The notes under the pieces were generated by a model that was given only the letters and a program-made list of their open reading frames with translations, was not told the origin of the DNA and did no database searches. Shown one piece after another: positions 1 through 13,620 of a DNA stretch of 64,000 bases (position 1 is the first letter of the stretch; each line of letters opens with the position of its first letter). This DNA is from Pipra filicauda (Eukaryota; Chordata; Aves; Passeriformes; Pipridae), in the NCBI RefSeq assembly GCF_003945595.2, contig NW_024104292.1:992001-1056000 (forward strand), given 5' to 3'. Made by a program: the position numbers and the translations under genes.

Positions 1-1589
1 AACAGATGAATTAATAATGTAATCTGAAGAAACCACGCTAATTTGTAACCTTAATATAGTCCTATACTTAATGTTTAGAAAAGTCTTGGGCTTGATCTTC
101 TTTTACGTGGTGAAATTTTGGCATCTAATGCAAAAAAAAGTCTTCTGCACTTAACTGAAGAGGTACTTATCTTTGACATGTATTTTTAACATGAGTGGAA
201 TTGTCCTTCATCGTCCATAGGGCCACAAGAGACGCACGTTTATATTGAATTGGTGAGGTTAGGTGAAATTAATCCTACGTTTAAGAAAGAGCAACTTAAA
301 AACAAGATTGCACTTGGTTTTTATTCACCAAGTTATGAATATTTTTCATTACCTGTTCCTGAATAAGTAGGGTGTCTGTTTTCTCTAAGGTGTACACACA
401 CACACACACACACACTCACGCACACACACTCTCAATTCCTTCAAAATCACCTTTAAATTGATTGCAAACAACAAACAGTTAGAGAGGTTCTTTTCTTGTT
501 TGTACTCCAAAGCTGTGTACTGATCCTCATTTCTCCAGCGTGGACAAATTTTTTAAATTAACCTTGTCATATATGACAAGTTAAACCAGCAGATGTTTAG
601 TGCAGTTCCCGTTATCAAAGAAACATGCAGATGCTGGCAAGTAACCAGTTTCTAGGTTTGTTTCTCAAAAGAACTGTCCTTCAGACAGCTTTGATATTAT
701 CAGGAAATAACATCTGAAGTTTATGACACTGCTACACTTCCATCTGTCTCCAAACTGATGGTGGCAGGTGCATCTATCCATGTGCCACTTCATATCATGC
801 TGAAGTTTAGAACCATAAATCATTCTGTTGCTGCAGTAGTGACAGGTGCAGGATAACAGATGCAGTCTCCAATATATTAAGAGAATGCCATGATTTATTT
901 GAATTAAGGTGGTCTGGGGTTAGCAATCTGCTTGAAACTAGATAACCATATGGTGCATGGCTGCTAGATGAGAATATTTGCTGGTAATAATGTACTGTAT
1001 TAAAATGCAAGCTCCAATATTTAGCCTTGGAAAGTGTCTCTTGACACCTGTGTCAGCTCCTTGAGATGCTTGAAGACTACATTATGTGAGCTGAAGTGCA
1101 GAATGCCACTAATCTTGTGACAGCAAGCTTGGCAACTGGGTACAGGTTTCCAATAGAGTAAAGAGTTTAAACACGCAAGCTTTCCCAATGGCCTGTAAAT
1201 TTGGCATGTACCTAAAAGTCTGATTGAGGAGGGGTCTACAGGAAGAAGTTTTCTGATGAAGCGTTAATTATTTTACATTTCACTTGTTAGTAAAAATGAT
1301 CATGATGAACATATGGGCAGAGGAAGGATAACTCTGTAATTAAGAATATAGAAGTAAAAATTACAGAACTGAGGCACATGCAAGAACAACAGTAAGATTG
1401 ATGAGTTCGGGTCAGGGACAGAGTGTCATCTCCATTACATATTTCTCTGTAAAGAGACCTGAGAATACACAAAGGTGTATTCTAATAACAATGGTCTAAC
1501 AACAGTGGTTCCACACAGATTTCAAGACAGGGAAAGCATAAAAATGCAGTGATGTCATTTAGGGATGGTTAAAAGTGTTCTTTATATAA
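1..1589. other. Non-coding, gene-poor stretch
   Basis: AT-rich single-copy-looking DNA with one CA microsatellite. Open frames here are short (61-67 codons) and without recognisable motifs. Confidence 0.6.
394..428. repeat. (CA)n microsatellite, interrupted
   Basis: About eleven CA units are followed by interrupted 'ctcacgcacacacact'. Confidence 0.9.
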
Positions 1590-2500
1590 CTACAGGCCCG
1601 TTATTCTGATCCCAAAGGTATGAGAAGTTTAAGAACACATTGTCAGGGAACAACCAGGGCTGGCAGTTGTGAAGGAGCTGGCAGGGGTGGGTGGAGGCCT
1701 CAGGCAAGGCTGGTGAGGGCAATTAAGTACTATGAGTGCCCTCAGGGCCCTGACACATATTTTGATGGAAAAGAAACCAAAAACAATGAAAAAATTGGGA
1801 AAGAGATAAATTGCAGCTTGGGTTTACTGAATGTGAATTGCATCTGAATAGCCTGACATCCTTCTTTGCTAACTCATTTTCTAGACAAAAGAAATGTCAT
1901 CGATGTCATCTGTCTGGCCTACCAGCCATATGGGAAATTGAAGAAGATGCAAATTAGTGGAAGAAATTTCAGGTGAATAAGGAATTAGATAGAGGAGAGA
2001 CAGCAATAGGTGCCTTTGAAAGGGGATGTACTATGCAGAGGAAAGTCAGGAGTGGAGTTCCGTAAGGAATAGTCCAGTGACTGATGCCTTAACTATTTTC
2101 ACATCATTTTAGGATTGAATGTGGAAATGTGCTGACAAAACTTACTTATGACATTGTGTTATGGGAAATTATTGGTACAGAAGTAGTTTAGGCTATCACA
2201 CAATAAATAAATAGATGATATTCAGATTCAAAGTACTGAAAATGGGAAAATAAATCCATATATGTGGAAAAATATCAAATCATGAATTTAAGGAATAGTA
2301 GAAAGAATTTCTGCAGTCACCCAAGAAGACACGTCTTGAAAAAACTAAGAAGGGATTTCAGGAGACTGCTTTTTCACAAAAAGATTATGAGCAACCAAAG
2401 ACATGCAACTACAACACTGTACAAATAATGCCAGGGCATTGCATTAGTAGGTTTAGTAGATAAACAGATACTAGATAAAGATGACCTTGTAGTATCCTAA
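1590..2500 (+). mobile_element. Possible very old CR1-like LINE remnant
   Basis: A stretch near 2045-2075 can be read as R-S-G-V-P followed by a stop, resembling the SGVPQG block of CR1 reverse transcriptase. 'ctttttcacaaaaag' near 2370 recalls a more 3' block. No intact frame or tail remains and the limits are a guess. Confidence 0.3.
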
Positions 2501-4988
2501 AAGTTGGATGGACTGCTCTTCAGGAGTCTGTCTCCCTCTCAACTGTAGCAGGAAATCAGATGTCTGAACTAGATTCCTACTTTCTATATCAGTAAAACAG
2601 GTGAAATAAGTGACACTTCTAATTAATAGTTAACTGGAAATCAGGATTTTTCATTTGCACTGATTGTATAAAAGAACAGTAGAAAAACCTGACCAGTCAT
2701 CTCTCCATGTGTTTTCCAGCAGCTTCCCTTCTCCTTTGTTACCAAGTTCCTAGATCGGTGAAATGAAGCAAGCTTATCTCCAATTTTAGGACCTATTTGT
2801 TCATAAAGATTTAACTGTCAACAAGCTCTATCTAACAGAGAACATCCATACTTATCTAAGTCCCTTCTCATCTCTAGAGTCAAAGTACTTTACAGACAAC
2901 TGTAAGAACTTTGTATCAATGCTCTCCTTGCCACAGATAAAGAAACCAAGGCACAAAGGTGGCGTATCTTGCCAAGAACCACAGACAAGGGAGTCATGCA
3001 TGGGAACAGACTCCAGTAGTCTTGACTCTCAGTATACTACCTTGTCTACTGCTGTGTGCTGCCTCCCACAAACGAGTAACAAAACAGTTTGCAGAGGTGA
3101 CCTGTAGCATTCCTGACACGGTAACTATCCAGAAGGATTTTTTCCAGGCTATCAGATGAAACAAGAGAGGCAGAGAGGACAGGTTTTTGAAAGAAGAAAT
3201 GTTTAGCTGAGAGACAAAGGTACAGAATTTTGTGGATGAGAGTTTTTATGTGCAAAAAGAACAGACAAGAAGCAGCAAGATCTTTTAGGCTTGTTAGGTA
3301 TTAATTAATATGAAATTGTTACAAACCTAAAACTGGAAACCCTAGGCACCCTAGGCAACAACAATAAATTACTGAAGTGACAGATTACCCAGCTGTTTTA
3401 TCCAACAACATCCACATGGATATTTTACAGAGCACCTCTGGATATGACTGATGATATAAAAAACTGAGGGATATCAGCTCTGGTGGGAATGGGAAAGATC
3501 AACAAAATCTATGAATTTGAGAAAGGGAAAAGGAAAAAGGAAATGGGAAAGGAAAAAAAAGAAAGGAGAAACGGAATACAAGAAAAAGGAAAGGGACATA
3601 GAAAAGGGAATTTTTTATGGAAGCTAGCTGAGAGGTGAAGTAGTGGTGGTGGTGGACATTCTCAGAAAGTCTTTCTCTCCTATGCTCTCTTTGGTGTTCT
3701 CTCACAGATATTCTTCCTAGAGTAACTATATGATTCCACCCCTATACACTCCACCTCCTTATTACTCACCCTTATTCCGTGTGCTAATCATACTGCTCAG
3801 AGCATAGTTTGATTGCATACATGTTGCCCAAAGTTAATGGTCTCCTGTGCTTTTTGCAAATGTATCGCTGGGCAATGCTGGTTGGCTACCTAAAACACTG
3901 CTACTTCCTGCTATTGGCAGCTGCCAGACACCTCATATTCCCTACCATAACGTTATACATCCAAAGCCGCAAAACAAATAGTGAAGAAGGACAGAAAGCC
4001 AAAAAGAGTGGTTCACATAGTGGTAGCAAATGCTTCTCATGAGAAATCCAATGCAGTGGCCATAGCTGTGGTCCAGAATCAAGAGTGCAAAGCTGGCAGG
4101 ATGACAGCATTTTGTATAAAGAGGTACAAAACTCTGTCACAGCACCCTTGAGGTATGAAGGTGCAGAGCTGCACAGAAAAGTGACTGTCAGACTGCAGTG
4201 TTGCGAGGGAAAAGCAGCAGAGGTGCAGATGGAAAACTCTTGGCATCGCACAAGTTGTAGACTCCTCTGATGGGGCTGCAGCGCAGGGCAATAAAACCCC
4301 TCTGATCCTTCAGGCAGGCAGCTGATCGCTGCAGACAGGGAGAGGCACAGAGTGCTTTCCCCAGTGCCAAAGGTTGAGCACCAAGAGAGGACTCCCAAAC
4401 AACTCCCTCTCTCTCTGCCTGTCACCCTTCCCATCTGTCTGTCTTTTGGAAAACCGTTCCTTCTCCTACATGCTCCTAAGAGACACTTATATTTTCCTCC
4501 CTACCTTGTGGAAAATCTTGTCATGTTATAGCATGTGCTCAAAACTTTATGGTTAAGGTATTGTTTTATTTGAAGATGCCCATGATTTCTTCTGTGTCTT
4601 GGGATGAGAGTAAACCAGGGCTCACATGCTGCAGTCACTGTCCTGACAGAGCTGTGAGAGCTATAGGATTCATGTGAAATCCATAGTTTGGAATGAAGGA
4701 TTTGGTAAAAATGAAAGAACCAGGGCCTAGTCATATTCTCACTTATTATAATGAGCTGGTAGCAGCATAGCTGCAATTCTGCACATGAATTCAAAGTTCA
4801 CAGCTTCCAAATAGGTCATCCAGAGGGCAGCAACAACTCACAGGATCTCTGGTATACCATTACAAACTCTTTCAAGATGTGCAAGTAGGCAGATAGGGAA
4901 GAAGAACATTGTCCTTTTAATACTTGAGGAAACAAAGAACATCACGGTGTGAATGATAAGCAGTTGGCTTTGTACAGGTATCGTCTGG
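2501..4988. other. Non-coding stretch with a purine tract
   Basis: No gene is recognised. The 177-codon minus-strand frame at 3901-4434 has no domain, overlaps other random frames on both strands and lacks splice context, so I do not call it. Confidence 0.55.
3519..3610. repeat. Purine-only-like tract (GGAAA-rich)
   Basis: There are about 90 bp of nearly uninterrupted A/G on the + strand built from irregular gggaaa/ggaaaa units. The minus strand gives a spurious Phe/Pro/Ser-rich frame. Confidence 0.8.
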
Positions 4989-5095
4989 TATTCATAGATT
5001 CACAGAATTTCAGGCCACTAAGAAGTCTTAAATCATTTTTATTGACTCACTGCCTGTTAGAGGTTAATACATTTCGCCCAGAGAAGTGAGCAATT
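4989..5095 (-). mobile_element. Ancient CR1 3' end, antisense
   Basis: 'cattcatagattcacagaat', 'ttcaggccactaagaagt' and 'aatacatttcgcccagag' resemble the antisense 3' end of an old CR1 subfamily shared with other reptiles. It is weakly preserved. Confidence 0.45.
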
Positions 5096-5934
5096 TCTCT
5101 TTTCAGGCTACAATGAATGCCATTGAAATACCTTTGCCCACTATGGTTTCAGGTGCTGCTAAAGCTATTTTTCTTGCTTAAGTTTCTCAAAGATCCTTCT
5201 GTTTGTAATTCCTACAGGAAACTAAAAACAGCAGCGGTGAAATATGTCTGACCTTTTGATCCTTTGGCCAGCTGGGATTTTTCATCTCTCACAAATGTTC
5301 CATCTTCTCTTGTTAGGACCATTCTTTTAATACAAATTTATCCCATTGCACTAACACAGTGTTCATTAAATTTCCGTCATTGTTTTTAATTAGACCACAG
5401 AAATTTGTTACTAGCTCTGACTTCACATACTGTGGGATTCTACACAACATTTGAATCTCAGTGGCATCCCATTAACCATCATAATTTTTGCTTGCCTTAG
5501 CTGTGGTCAGCTTCAGGGATAGAATGTAAAAGTGATCATCTTCTGTCTTCAGTCAAGCTGAGTAATGAGGCACTCCTTTACTGTCCATTCATTTTACAGT
5601 TACTGCTGACCCCAAATGGCTCTTTCATTGTTGCACAGCAATGCACAAAGTGCCTGGCTTTGGAAAGAGTCCAGTTTCCCTGAAATAATTATGGGCAGCA
5701 GAGAATTAGTATTCACTGTCTTTTTTCTAAGTCATTTTCTTTTCTTTAAATGTCTCTGCTAATGACTGTCATCATGTTGTGTTCCTGCATGATATGAACC
5801 TGGATTTTTGTCTGTCTTGCAACATTTTTGTAATCATCGCATTAATAAGACTGCTTAGTGTTATTGTAAGGACATTTACTAGGATGAGACTTACTTTGTC
5901 TCCTAGGAGAACACAAATTCCTGTATACACTTAT

Positions 5935-5962
5935 ACTGACCTTTGTTACCACAAAGGTCAGT
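5935..5962. repeat. Perfect 12-bp inverted repeat with 4-base loop
   Basis: ACTGACCTTTGT, loop TACC, then ACAAAGGTCAGT. Both arms contain AGGTCA (nuclear-receptor half-site) in opposite directions. Confidence 0.9.
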
Positions 5963-6087
5963 TGGTGTTAGTTACATAGGGCTGTGTACAGGAAAATGGA
6001 TAAAACAAGTTAGGGCACTATGATCCACATGGGGGTAAAACAAAATGAGTAAAAACTGGGCTCATGATTTGGCTTAAAGCATCACAT

Positions 6088-6262
6088 TTAATGCGTCACA
6101 CTCTACCTTAGAGGCCACTAACAAGTGGGATGCTCTGTGGCTTCCTGGGACCTGCCCCATTTAACATCTTTACCAACCCTCTGGAGAAGGAGACGCAGTG
6201 TGCCCTCTTCACAAATTTGCAGAGGCCACCAAACCAAGGGGAAATGGCAAACATTGGAAAAC
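6088..6262 (+). mobile_element. CR1 reverse-transcriptase remnant
   Basis: 'gggacctgccccatttaaca', 'tctttaccaaccctctggag' and 'cacaaatttgcagaggccac' match the CR1 segment encoding the region before and around the catalytic motif. It lacks the 3' end, which is unusual for a 5'-truncated family and implies later deletion. Confidence 0.6.
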
Positions 6263-6378
6263 ATTTTTAAAGAGAAATACAGTGCAGGTGAACATAACTA
6301 ACATTCTTTTGAAACTCTAAAATACCTTCAATGAGAGAAACTCAGACAAAGGGAAAGTTATAATGAGAGAGGTAGGGG

Positions 6379-6441
6379 TGTGCATGTGTGTACAAGTGCA
6401 TGCATGTGTGTGTGTCTATTTGTATATGTACATATACATAT
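6379..6441. repeat. TG/TA-rich simple repeat
   Basis: Mixed tgtg, tgca and tata units run from 'gtgtgcatgtgtgtac' to 'tgtacatatacatat', an alternating purine-pyrimidine tract. Confidence 0.8.
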
Positions 6442-9400
6442 CAGAAACACTTAGATGGATTCATCAACCCTGTTGTACTTGTGAGCTACCTAGTGCACAA
6501 AGCTACAATGAAGCAACTAGTAATTTGAATTCCTGATGTGCTTACTGAGGACTCTAATCTCTGAAGTAGTTGAGAGTACCTTAAAAAAAGATTCTTTCAA
6601 AAAACTGCATTTTACTATATGCAAAGGCCTACTGCATATTTTAGATTAATTAAGGAGTGAATGCTGTATCATGTGGTGATCTGAGATGTCTCTGATGTGT
6701 GCTACCCAGTCAAAAGTAAATGAATGTTATTAAAATTGTAAGGCTAACATTAAAAAAGGAATCACTGCACAATCCTATGTCAGACTTCTTGTCCAGCTGC
6801 ACTGTTACATAGTTTTTAATTATCACGCACATTATCAAATACTTTATCTACAGCACATCTTTTATCATCAGCTTTACCCTCATTCAGTGAATGATCTCTC
6901 TTCTTTATTGCTTTAAAACACTAAAACCTGCTCTGAAAACAAAAAGATAATTTCCTTTTGTGATTTTCCATGTGGCTTTTTATTACCAGAATATCCAGGC
7001 ACGTATTTACTGTTGAATAATTCTTTAGGGTGGAGGGGAGATAATCTCATTTTACAGAGTGAGAATTGAGAAACAGAGGTGAAACAAGGGACCTTCCCCT
7101 GGGAAATAAAGAACCCAGGTGAGACTTTTTGAACACCCATGTAACAGCCACTGCTGCATCAGTACAGCCCTCCACTTCAGAATAAAGCACCAGGTTCAGC
7201 TTCCCAGTTGCTTCAACACCTGATGTATTTTAGAAGTCTTCTTTAGGCTGAAAGCAGATCCCAGCCTTACTGGGATTGTACTGGGGGGATATCCAGTCTA
7301 AGTGCCTGGCGCTGCATGGGAACACTAGGGTAGAGGTAAGGGTAGACTACTGCAGTGCAGGGCAGTGGTGGGCTTCCTTCATCTGGAGCCCACCCTTTCT
7401 CTTGGCTGTCACCTTCCCTGGCACCTTCCCTACTACCAGTGGCCTCCTCTCTTTCTCCACACCTACAGGCCTCTTACCATTCCTTTAACAGTAGTGTCTT
7501 TCTATGGCACAAATGCTTATGGCTCCATGTCATTCTCCACTGTTTATCTCCGCCTGATTTTTCTTCCTCATTTTCCCTCCCTTCATGCAGTAGCATGCAC
7601 TAGTTGAAGAGCTGTGCCCAAGTACTTCAACAGTGTGTTTTGTGTCTCATTGGGCACATTTCCAAGTGTTTGTAGCTGTAATTGGGGCCACAAATTGAAG
7701 TGAGCTCTCAATGTGACACTTCAGGCCCTGATTAATATTTAATTAACATAGTCCTTAAGCAATGAGTCATCACATAATGTTTCTTTTGCAATCTTACCCT
7801 GATTTTTGGTGTGTGATTCATGTAATCTTTTGTGAACTCTGTCACACCCTTCACCATCATGGACAACAAACTCCCAATTACAGAATTACACTGTGGGAAA
7901 CCAAACAGGTGTTCAGGCTAGAGGCCCTTAAGCAGCAACCCAGCCAGAGGCCTCAGAGATAACGCTGGATTACACCATTCCAGTAATGAAATCAGGAGCT
8001 GTCGACAGACAAAATACTATTCTGACAATATTGAATATTTGCATTTTTTATGCAGCTGGGAATCAGAATATACCAACTGTATTCTTTTTAACCTGTACAA
8101 ACTTTTAGCAAGTAATCCATAAGTCAAGCCTTTGAGAACCAATTTCATTTGTAAACTCAGTGTAACATTACCATCTGTTTCTTTGAGAAGACACTTCCTA
8201 TGCTTCTAAAAGTGGCAAAACCAATTACTCTTTTGAGTAATAATTAATGAAAAAGCTGATACAGGTGTTACAAAACTGGGGATTTCCTCTCTGTTGCCTG
8301 ACTCTTCTTGCAGTGTTCCACGCACTGGCTCTTCATCTGCACTGATGGTGATTTCTACTTGCTGCTTATGAATCACAGAGCCACCTTTCAAGTACTTTTT
8401 CAAGGCTGTGTATTCAAGTGAGACCAACACTAAAGGACTAAGGCTTCAAAAAAAGTTTAATCAGTTTAATTTTCTCTCTGCTCATTTTAGAAAAGAAGGT
8501 AGAGTAGTGCTGCCAGCCCATTCTTTAAAGGATGCAATGAAATCAGCACTGAGGGAGAAGAGCTGGGTTTGAGGAGTAGCTTTCCCCCCTTGCTGTGCTA
8601 AATGTTTATGCAAAGTGAAGGGAACTGTAGAGTATTGGTGTGTGATGGACTGAAAGCTGTTGAGTAAATGTCTGAATTAAATTATGTTGGTTTTTCCCCT
8701 CTCCTTTTCTTGGCAGAAGACCTTAGCAAGTTGCCTTCTGCTTATTTATTGACACTGCTGTTTTCAACAACTCTGAATCGCTACGTAAGATGAAAAGAAA
8801 CAAAGTAGACTAGTATGGCACAGTAAACAGTTTGATAGGTCAGGCTATCATAAGCTTTCCAATGGGGAAATGGTTCTTTCATTAATTCTGTTCCTTTGAG
8901 CTATTTGCACTAACACGCTCCAGAATAGTGAGTGGGTCAGATCAAGGGTTTGTCTGGCTCGGTATCCTTCCTCAGAAAATGTCCAGAGGTACATCCACAG
9001 GGACCAAAGAAAGCACGCAACAATAGTTCACCAAAATGTTATTCTAGCTTTCAACAGTTTGCAGCTTGGCGGCTTCCTGAGTCAGAGGTGATGTCTCTGT
9101 TTTCAGTCATCCTCTAAGGTTTCTTTTTCATAAATTTATGCCTCTAGTCCATGTAAACTTCTTAGTCTTCATAGTACTCTGTACAGAGGAATTCCATGGT
9201 GAAAATAATGTTCTTTTTAACCTGCCATCTGCTACTACATTTGATATTTCTTAGCTTTTCTATTGGGAGAAGCAGATAATGACTGAAACCTCTTCACACT
9301 CTCCATTTTACTTGTTGTTTTGCTGATACCACTATAAACTGTTTTTCCCAGGATCCAGAGTAAGATGAGGCAGATCTAGTAGGCAGATATGGACCATTTT

Positions 9401-9512
9401 TTGTTCTGAGGATCAGTAACTTTGCCAAAAATGGACATTTCATGTAAGCAAACTGTGAGGTCATGTTGAATCTGATAAATAGTTAAGACTGCAAAAGAGG
9501 AGGATAAATAGG

Positions 9513-9545
9513 GAAAATGTCAAAACATTTCATTTTGACATTTTC
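9513..9545. repeat. Perfect 13-bp inverted repeat with 7-base loop
   Basis: GAAAATGTCAAAA, loop CATTTCA, then TTTTGACATTTTC. Confidence 0.9.
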
Positions 9546-11455
9546 AGAATGAAATATTTTGTATTTGACATTATCTATCTGAAACCTACAAAGTTCTGTT
9601 CTAAACAAGAAAGTGGAATGCAAGGCTTACAAAAAGACCAAATAAGCAAAAAGACAACCAAACTAAACCCTTCATTTAGGATTGGATAAGAGATTTCCAC
9701 TTAAACCAAAACTGTCTCAGATTGTTTTGTACAACATTTGAATAGAAATGTTATATTTCCATGGAATTTTTCGGTATGGCTGTCTCTGTGGAACAGAGAC
9801 ATCTGCCATGTTCCCATCCCTATTTACAGGGTTCTGAATGGCTTCCCCTTTTCCCCAATATTTTTGGTCCTTATTTTCAATTGCCATTCTTTTATTTGGT
9901 CACACACATTTATGTAATAGAAGGCAAGTACAAACTGATTTAATATTACCAATGCAGAAAGATCTGGCAAGACTTGGTCTTGTTTAACCTTCCAAACTAA
10001 AGGTTAGCAAGTAATATAGCTTCTCCATATAAATGCATAAGGACAGACGTGTCAGGGAAAGGAGAAAATATTCACTGAGTGAAGATGATTTAAACTGAAA
10101 GACAAAATTGGCAAAAAATCCCAAACCACCTCATGTAAAAGAATTTAACTAAGAAAACTTTTAACCATATGAGAAGCAAATTTATGGAGACTAAAGGGAA
10201 TAGAAGCATATATTTAGGATGGAACATGATCAGTTTATAAAAGACTTACATGATAGAGTAGTGTAGGATAAAACCCAGAAATTTTTGAATGTTTTGTGCC
10301 TTATTCAAACTTTATGGAAGTATACAGAAGTTATCTCATTTGCTACAAATCCAGTATGTCAAAGGATCACAGCACTGCTGCCACCCACCACATCAATATT
10401 GGCATGGATGAATATTTTGCTAAAATATATCTGCATGATGAACTGAATCCTTGATGATTGATTCCTGGGTAAACACGAACCAGAAAAGCTGAGACATAGA
10501 CTCATTCCTAAAAAGGTTGAGATTTGCCTTATAAAGTGTTTACACTAAGCTGAAAACAAACTACCTCTTAGCTGGCAACATTAATCCTAAACTTTTGGAA
10601 TTTTAGTTTGACCTGTGGATGTGGTTTCTACAAATTGGCTCAGGAAGGTGTCTTTGACTCCCAGGTGACACCTGCTGTCAAAGATGGGCTGTCTTCTGGA
10701 ATTATCATTGTGAGAGAGAATAGCTGAACAGCGATGTAACATTTTAGGGTGCTTGGATGATCACTGTGGCTGGTGGTGTGATTTGTGCTGGAGAGTTGGT
10801 CACTCTTGTGCCTGGTACCAAAAGGGAAATGGTGTTGCTCCCATGTGAGGAGTTAAATGCCTGCTCTTTGCTGCTCTCCTTGCACTCATCACTCATTGAA
10901 TGATGTCTAGAAAAGATTTTTACACCATTTCCTGTCTTTAAAAATACATCCCATCCTCAGTAGTGGCTACATGCAATACATACTAGCCCAAAAAGTCTAC
11001 AAGGCAGAAATTATTGTGCTATTCTCTTAGCATATTTTCTTACTCACATCTGTGGATCAAAGGTAACTTTAAATGTTGGTAGCACACAGAAGTCAGCCAA
11101 GTAAGCCTCCATGTGCTATAAATGGTACAAACAGAGAAGTCACTCTCTGCGCTAAAAAGGTGATATATGAGACATATGTGCCCAGAGGGAGAGAAAGCAA
11201 AGAGGAGCACATCACTGTGCTGGTCTGAATGCTTGTGCATAATTTCCTGCAAAGTAGTTCAGCTTCAGCAGAAATGATGGGAGGGCATCACTGGGACCAG
11301 CCTGTACTTGTGCTCTTTGCTCAGGTTGGTGGGCGAACGTCTGAGACCTGCCCATCACCATAGAATGGTCTGACCATGCTTGGGCTGTGGCTGACCCTCG
11401 TCCCTGTCCCTTTACCTCCTGTGCTTTTCTGACTTTGTGCTATGAGACATGAGAA

Positions 11456-11620
11456 GTTGTGGATGCCCCATCCCTGGAAGTGTTCAAGGCCAGGCTGGAT
11501 GGGGCTGTGAGAACCTGGTCTAGTGGAAGGTGTCCCTGTTCATGGCAGCAGGGTTGGGACGAGATGGTCTTTAAGGTCCCTTTCAGCCCAAACCATTGTG
11601 TGATTCTATGATTCTATGAT
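11456..11620 (+). mobile_element. CR1 3' end fragment
   Basis: 'tggatgccccatccctggaa', 'ttcaaggccaggctggatgg', 'aacctggtctagtggaaggt' and the tail 'tgattctatgattctatgat' identify a CR1 3' end of about 165 bp. Confidence 0.9.
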
Positions 11621-13600
11621 CACCATGTTGAGAAAGGCACTGCCCTTGCCGTCACTGTCACCCTCAGCCCCCATCTCTTCTGCCCTTGCCACACCACTGC
11701 CTGACACTGAGGGACATCTCAACCTATACATTGGTTTTAGGTATATGTACGTGTGTTAAAAATGACCCTGCTGACTTGAACACTTCGATGAGGATGAGTG
11801 ATGTTCCCTTCTCACAAAGAACAGACTCGAATGACTACTCACTGGTTGCCCTATGGCACGGTCCTCAGTACAACATTTTAGAGGAGCCAGCTTTACCATC
11901 TGCAACTAAGGGCGGCTGCTGGCCACACTCTGCCGTGGGCTGTCCATGCCCATGGGCTCAGGGCGACACCGGGGGCATTAATACACAAGCACCCCCGGGT
12001 TTATGAAGTGAGGTCATTAGTGTTTGTGCTGCTTTCCACTTGATGGCAGCAGAGCCCACAGCAACGGGTGCGGGCAGGTCTGTGTGCGGATCTCTGGTTG
12101 TTAGTGATGGGGAATGGCAGGCGATGAGTCCTCACGGCAGAAACGCGGCTCTTGAAAAGAATATTAAGTATATTTCGATAATATGGATTTGGATAATTTG
12201 GATGTATGGGTAATAATATGGATTGCAAATGTAATGGTGGTGAGACCAGCTCTGACAAGAACTGGAGTGCTCCTGCCTATTTCCAGAAGCAAGAGGCATA
12301 AATACAGTCTTTTGCAAGAGATGAAATCTCCACCACTGTAACTATGTATGAGACCAAGTTTCCTCAAATCTTCTTAAAAAATTCAGTAGCTTGGGAGAAT
12401 ATTTCATATTTCAGGCTAGTTTTGTCTGCTTTCAGTACAAACGGTTTGTTCTGAATTTCAGTGTAATGTGCAAATAGAAAGCAGCCAGAAGTTTATAATT
12501 TCTGAGGCTGAGCCAGTTTTTGGCATCCACTTTACAATTGTTTTCAGGGAGGTGTCCACAAAAGAAGCAAAATGAGAAGAATTTCAGAGAATAAATAGAG
12601 AAATGCAGCAAGGACATAGATTTACAGAAAGAATATTTTCTGCAAGGTAATCAGCTACTCTGTAGACAAGTCAGGCTTTTAATTAGGTCTGTAGTTGCAG
12701 GTGTTTCCTAAGAGCCTAATCAGCTTTGGGGGAAAATATTATTTGAGGCAAACTAGAGAAACTTAAACTTTTCTTAGCTCTGTCTCCCACATTTCACCTC
12801 ACAGCTGCATAATTTACTGTGGTGGTTTTTTAAACTCTTTTGGCATACTGCAAGGTCTGAAATGGAGGCTGGTCTTGTTCTTGTCTTTGCTCCAATGTTA
12901 AATTAACAGAAATAGTACATATATTTTTCAAATCACATCAGACACTAGTATAAAAGTGATCATCTTCTTGGAAATGTTTGCCATTGCTATTCAATGGCTC
13001 TTCATTTTCCTACCAGGATAAGTAATATATTTTAAAAAGACTAATTTCTCATTGTAAAGTTATATACTCTGTAAACTGAAGAAAAGAGTCAAAATATCAA
13101 CTGCTTTGGACATTTCTGTTTTGTTAATTCTGGTGGAATTGCAGGTGCCATGTTATTTCTGCTGCTTGAAAAGCAGGGCAGAAAAACTTAGTGGAGGAAA
13201 TTGGAAGTTACCAGAAAGCCCACCTACAGCTTTCCCTGACAAGTCACTTTCTGAAAATGTTTACTCTTTTTGAAACAATATGCCACCATCTTGTGTCCCT
13301 TAGAAAGCACATAAACCCTAGAAAAATAAAGCCATGATAAAAAGCACTTTCTTACAAAAATTGAAGAGGTAAACAGATGGGCGTATAACCCTTGTCTTTT
13401 CTTGCCTCTGTTTGTCTTTCAAATGGAATTCTGATGTTTCACATACTGCAGGGGCCATAGAAGGAGTTAGCAGGAATAGCAGTGATATTCAAGACTATGA
13501 GTTACTTACTTTCCAGATCTTCATCTGTTTTTCATGAGAAAGACTCAAGGTAATGAAGTAAGACCCTACGGAGTGGACATCTCACTCCAGCTTCCTTGTC

Positions 13601-13620
13601 TTTTTTTTTTTTTTTTTTTT
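13601..13620. repeat. (T)20 tract
   Basis: Twenty consecutive T residues. No SINE or LINE body is recognisable beside them. Confidence 0.9.

Larger units (their letters stand above)
5096..11455. other. Non-coding stretch
   Basis: It holds the CR1 remnant at 6088, a TG/TA repeat and two perfect inverted repeats, listed separately. Otherwise no gene, RNA or repeat family is recognised. Confidence 0.55.

Noticed and set aside
3901..4434. 177-codon minus-strand open frame
   Set aside because: Ser/Cys/Leu-rich with no recognisable domain. Several equally open frames overlap it on both strands, so it looks like chance.
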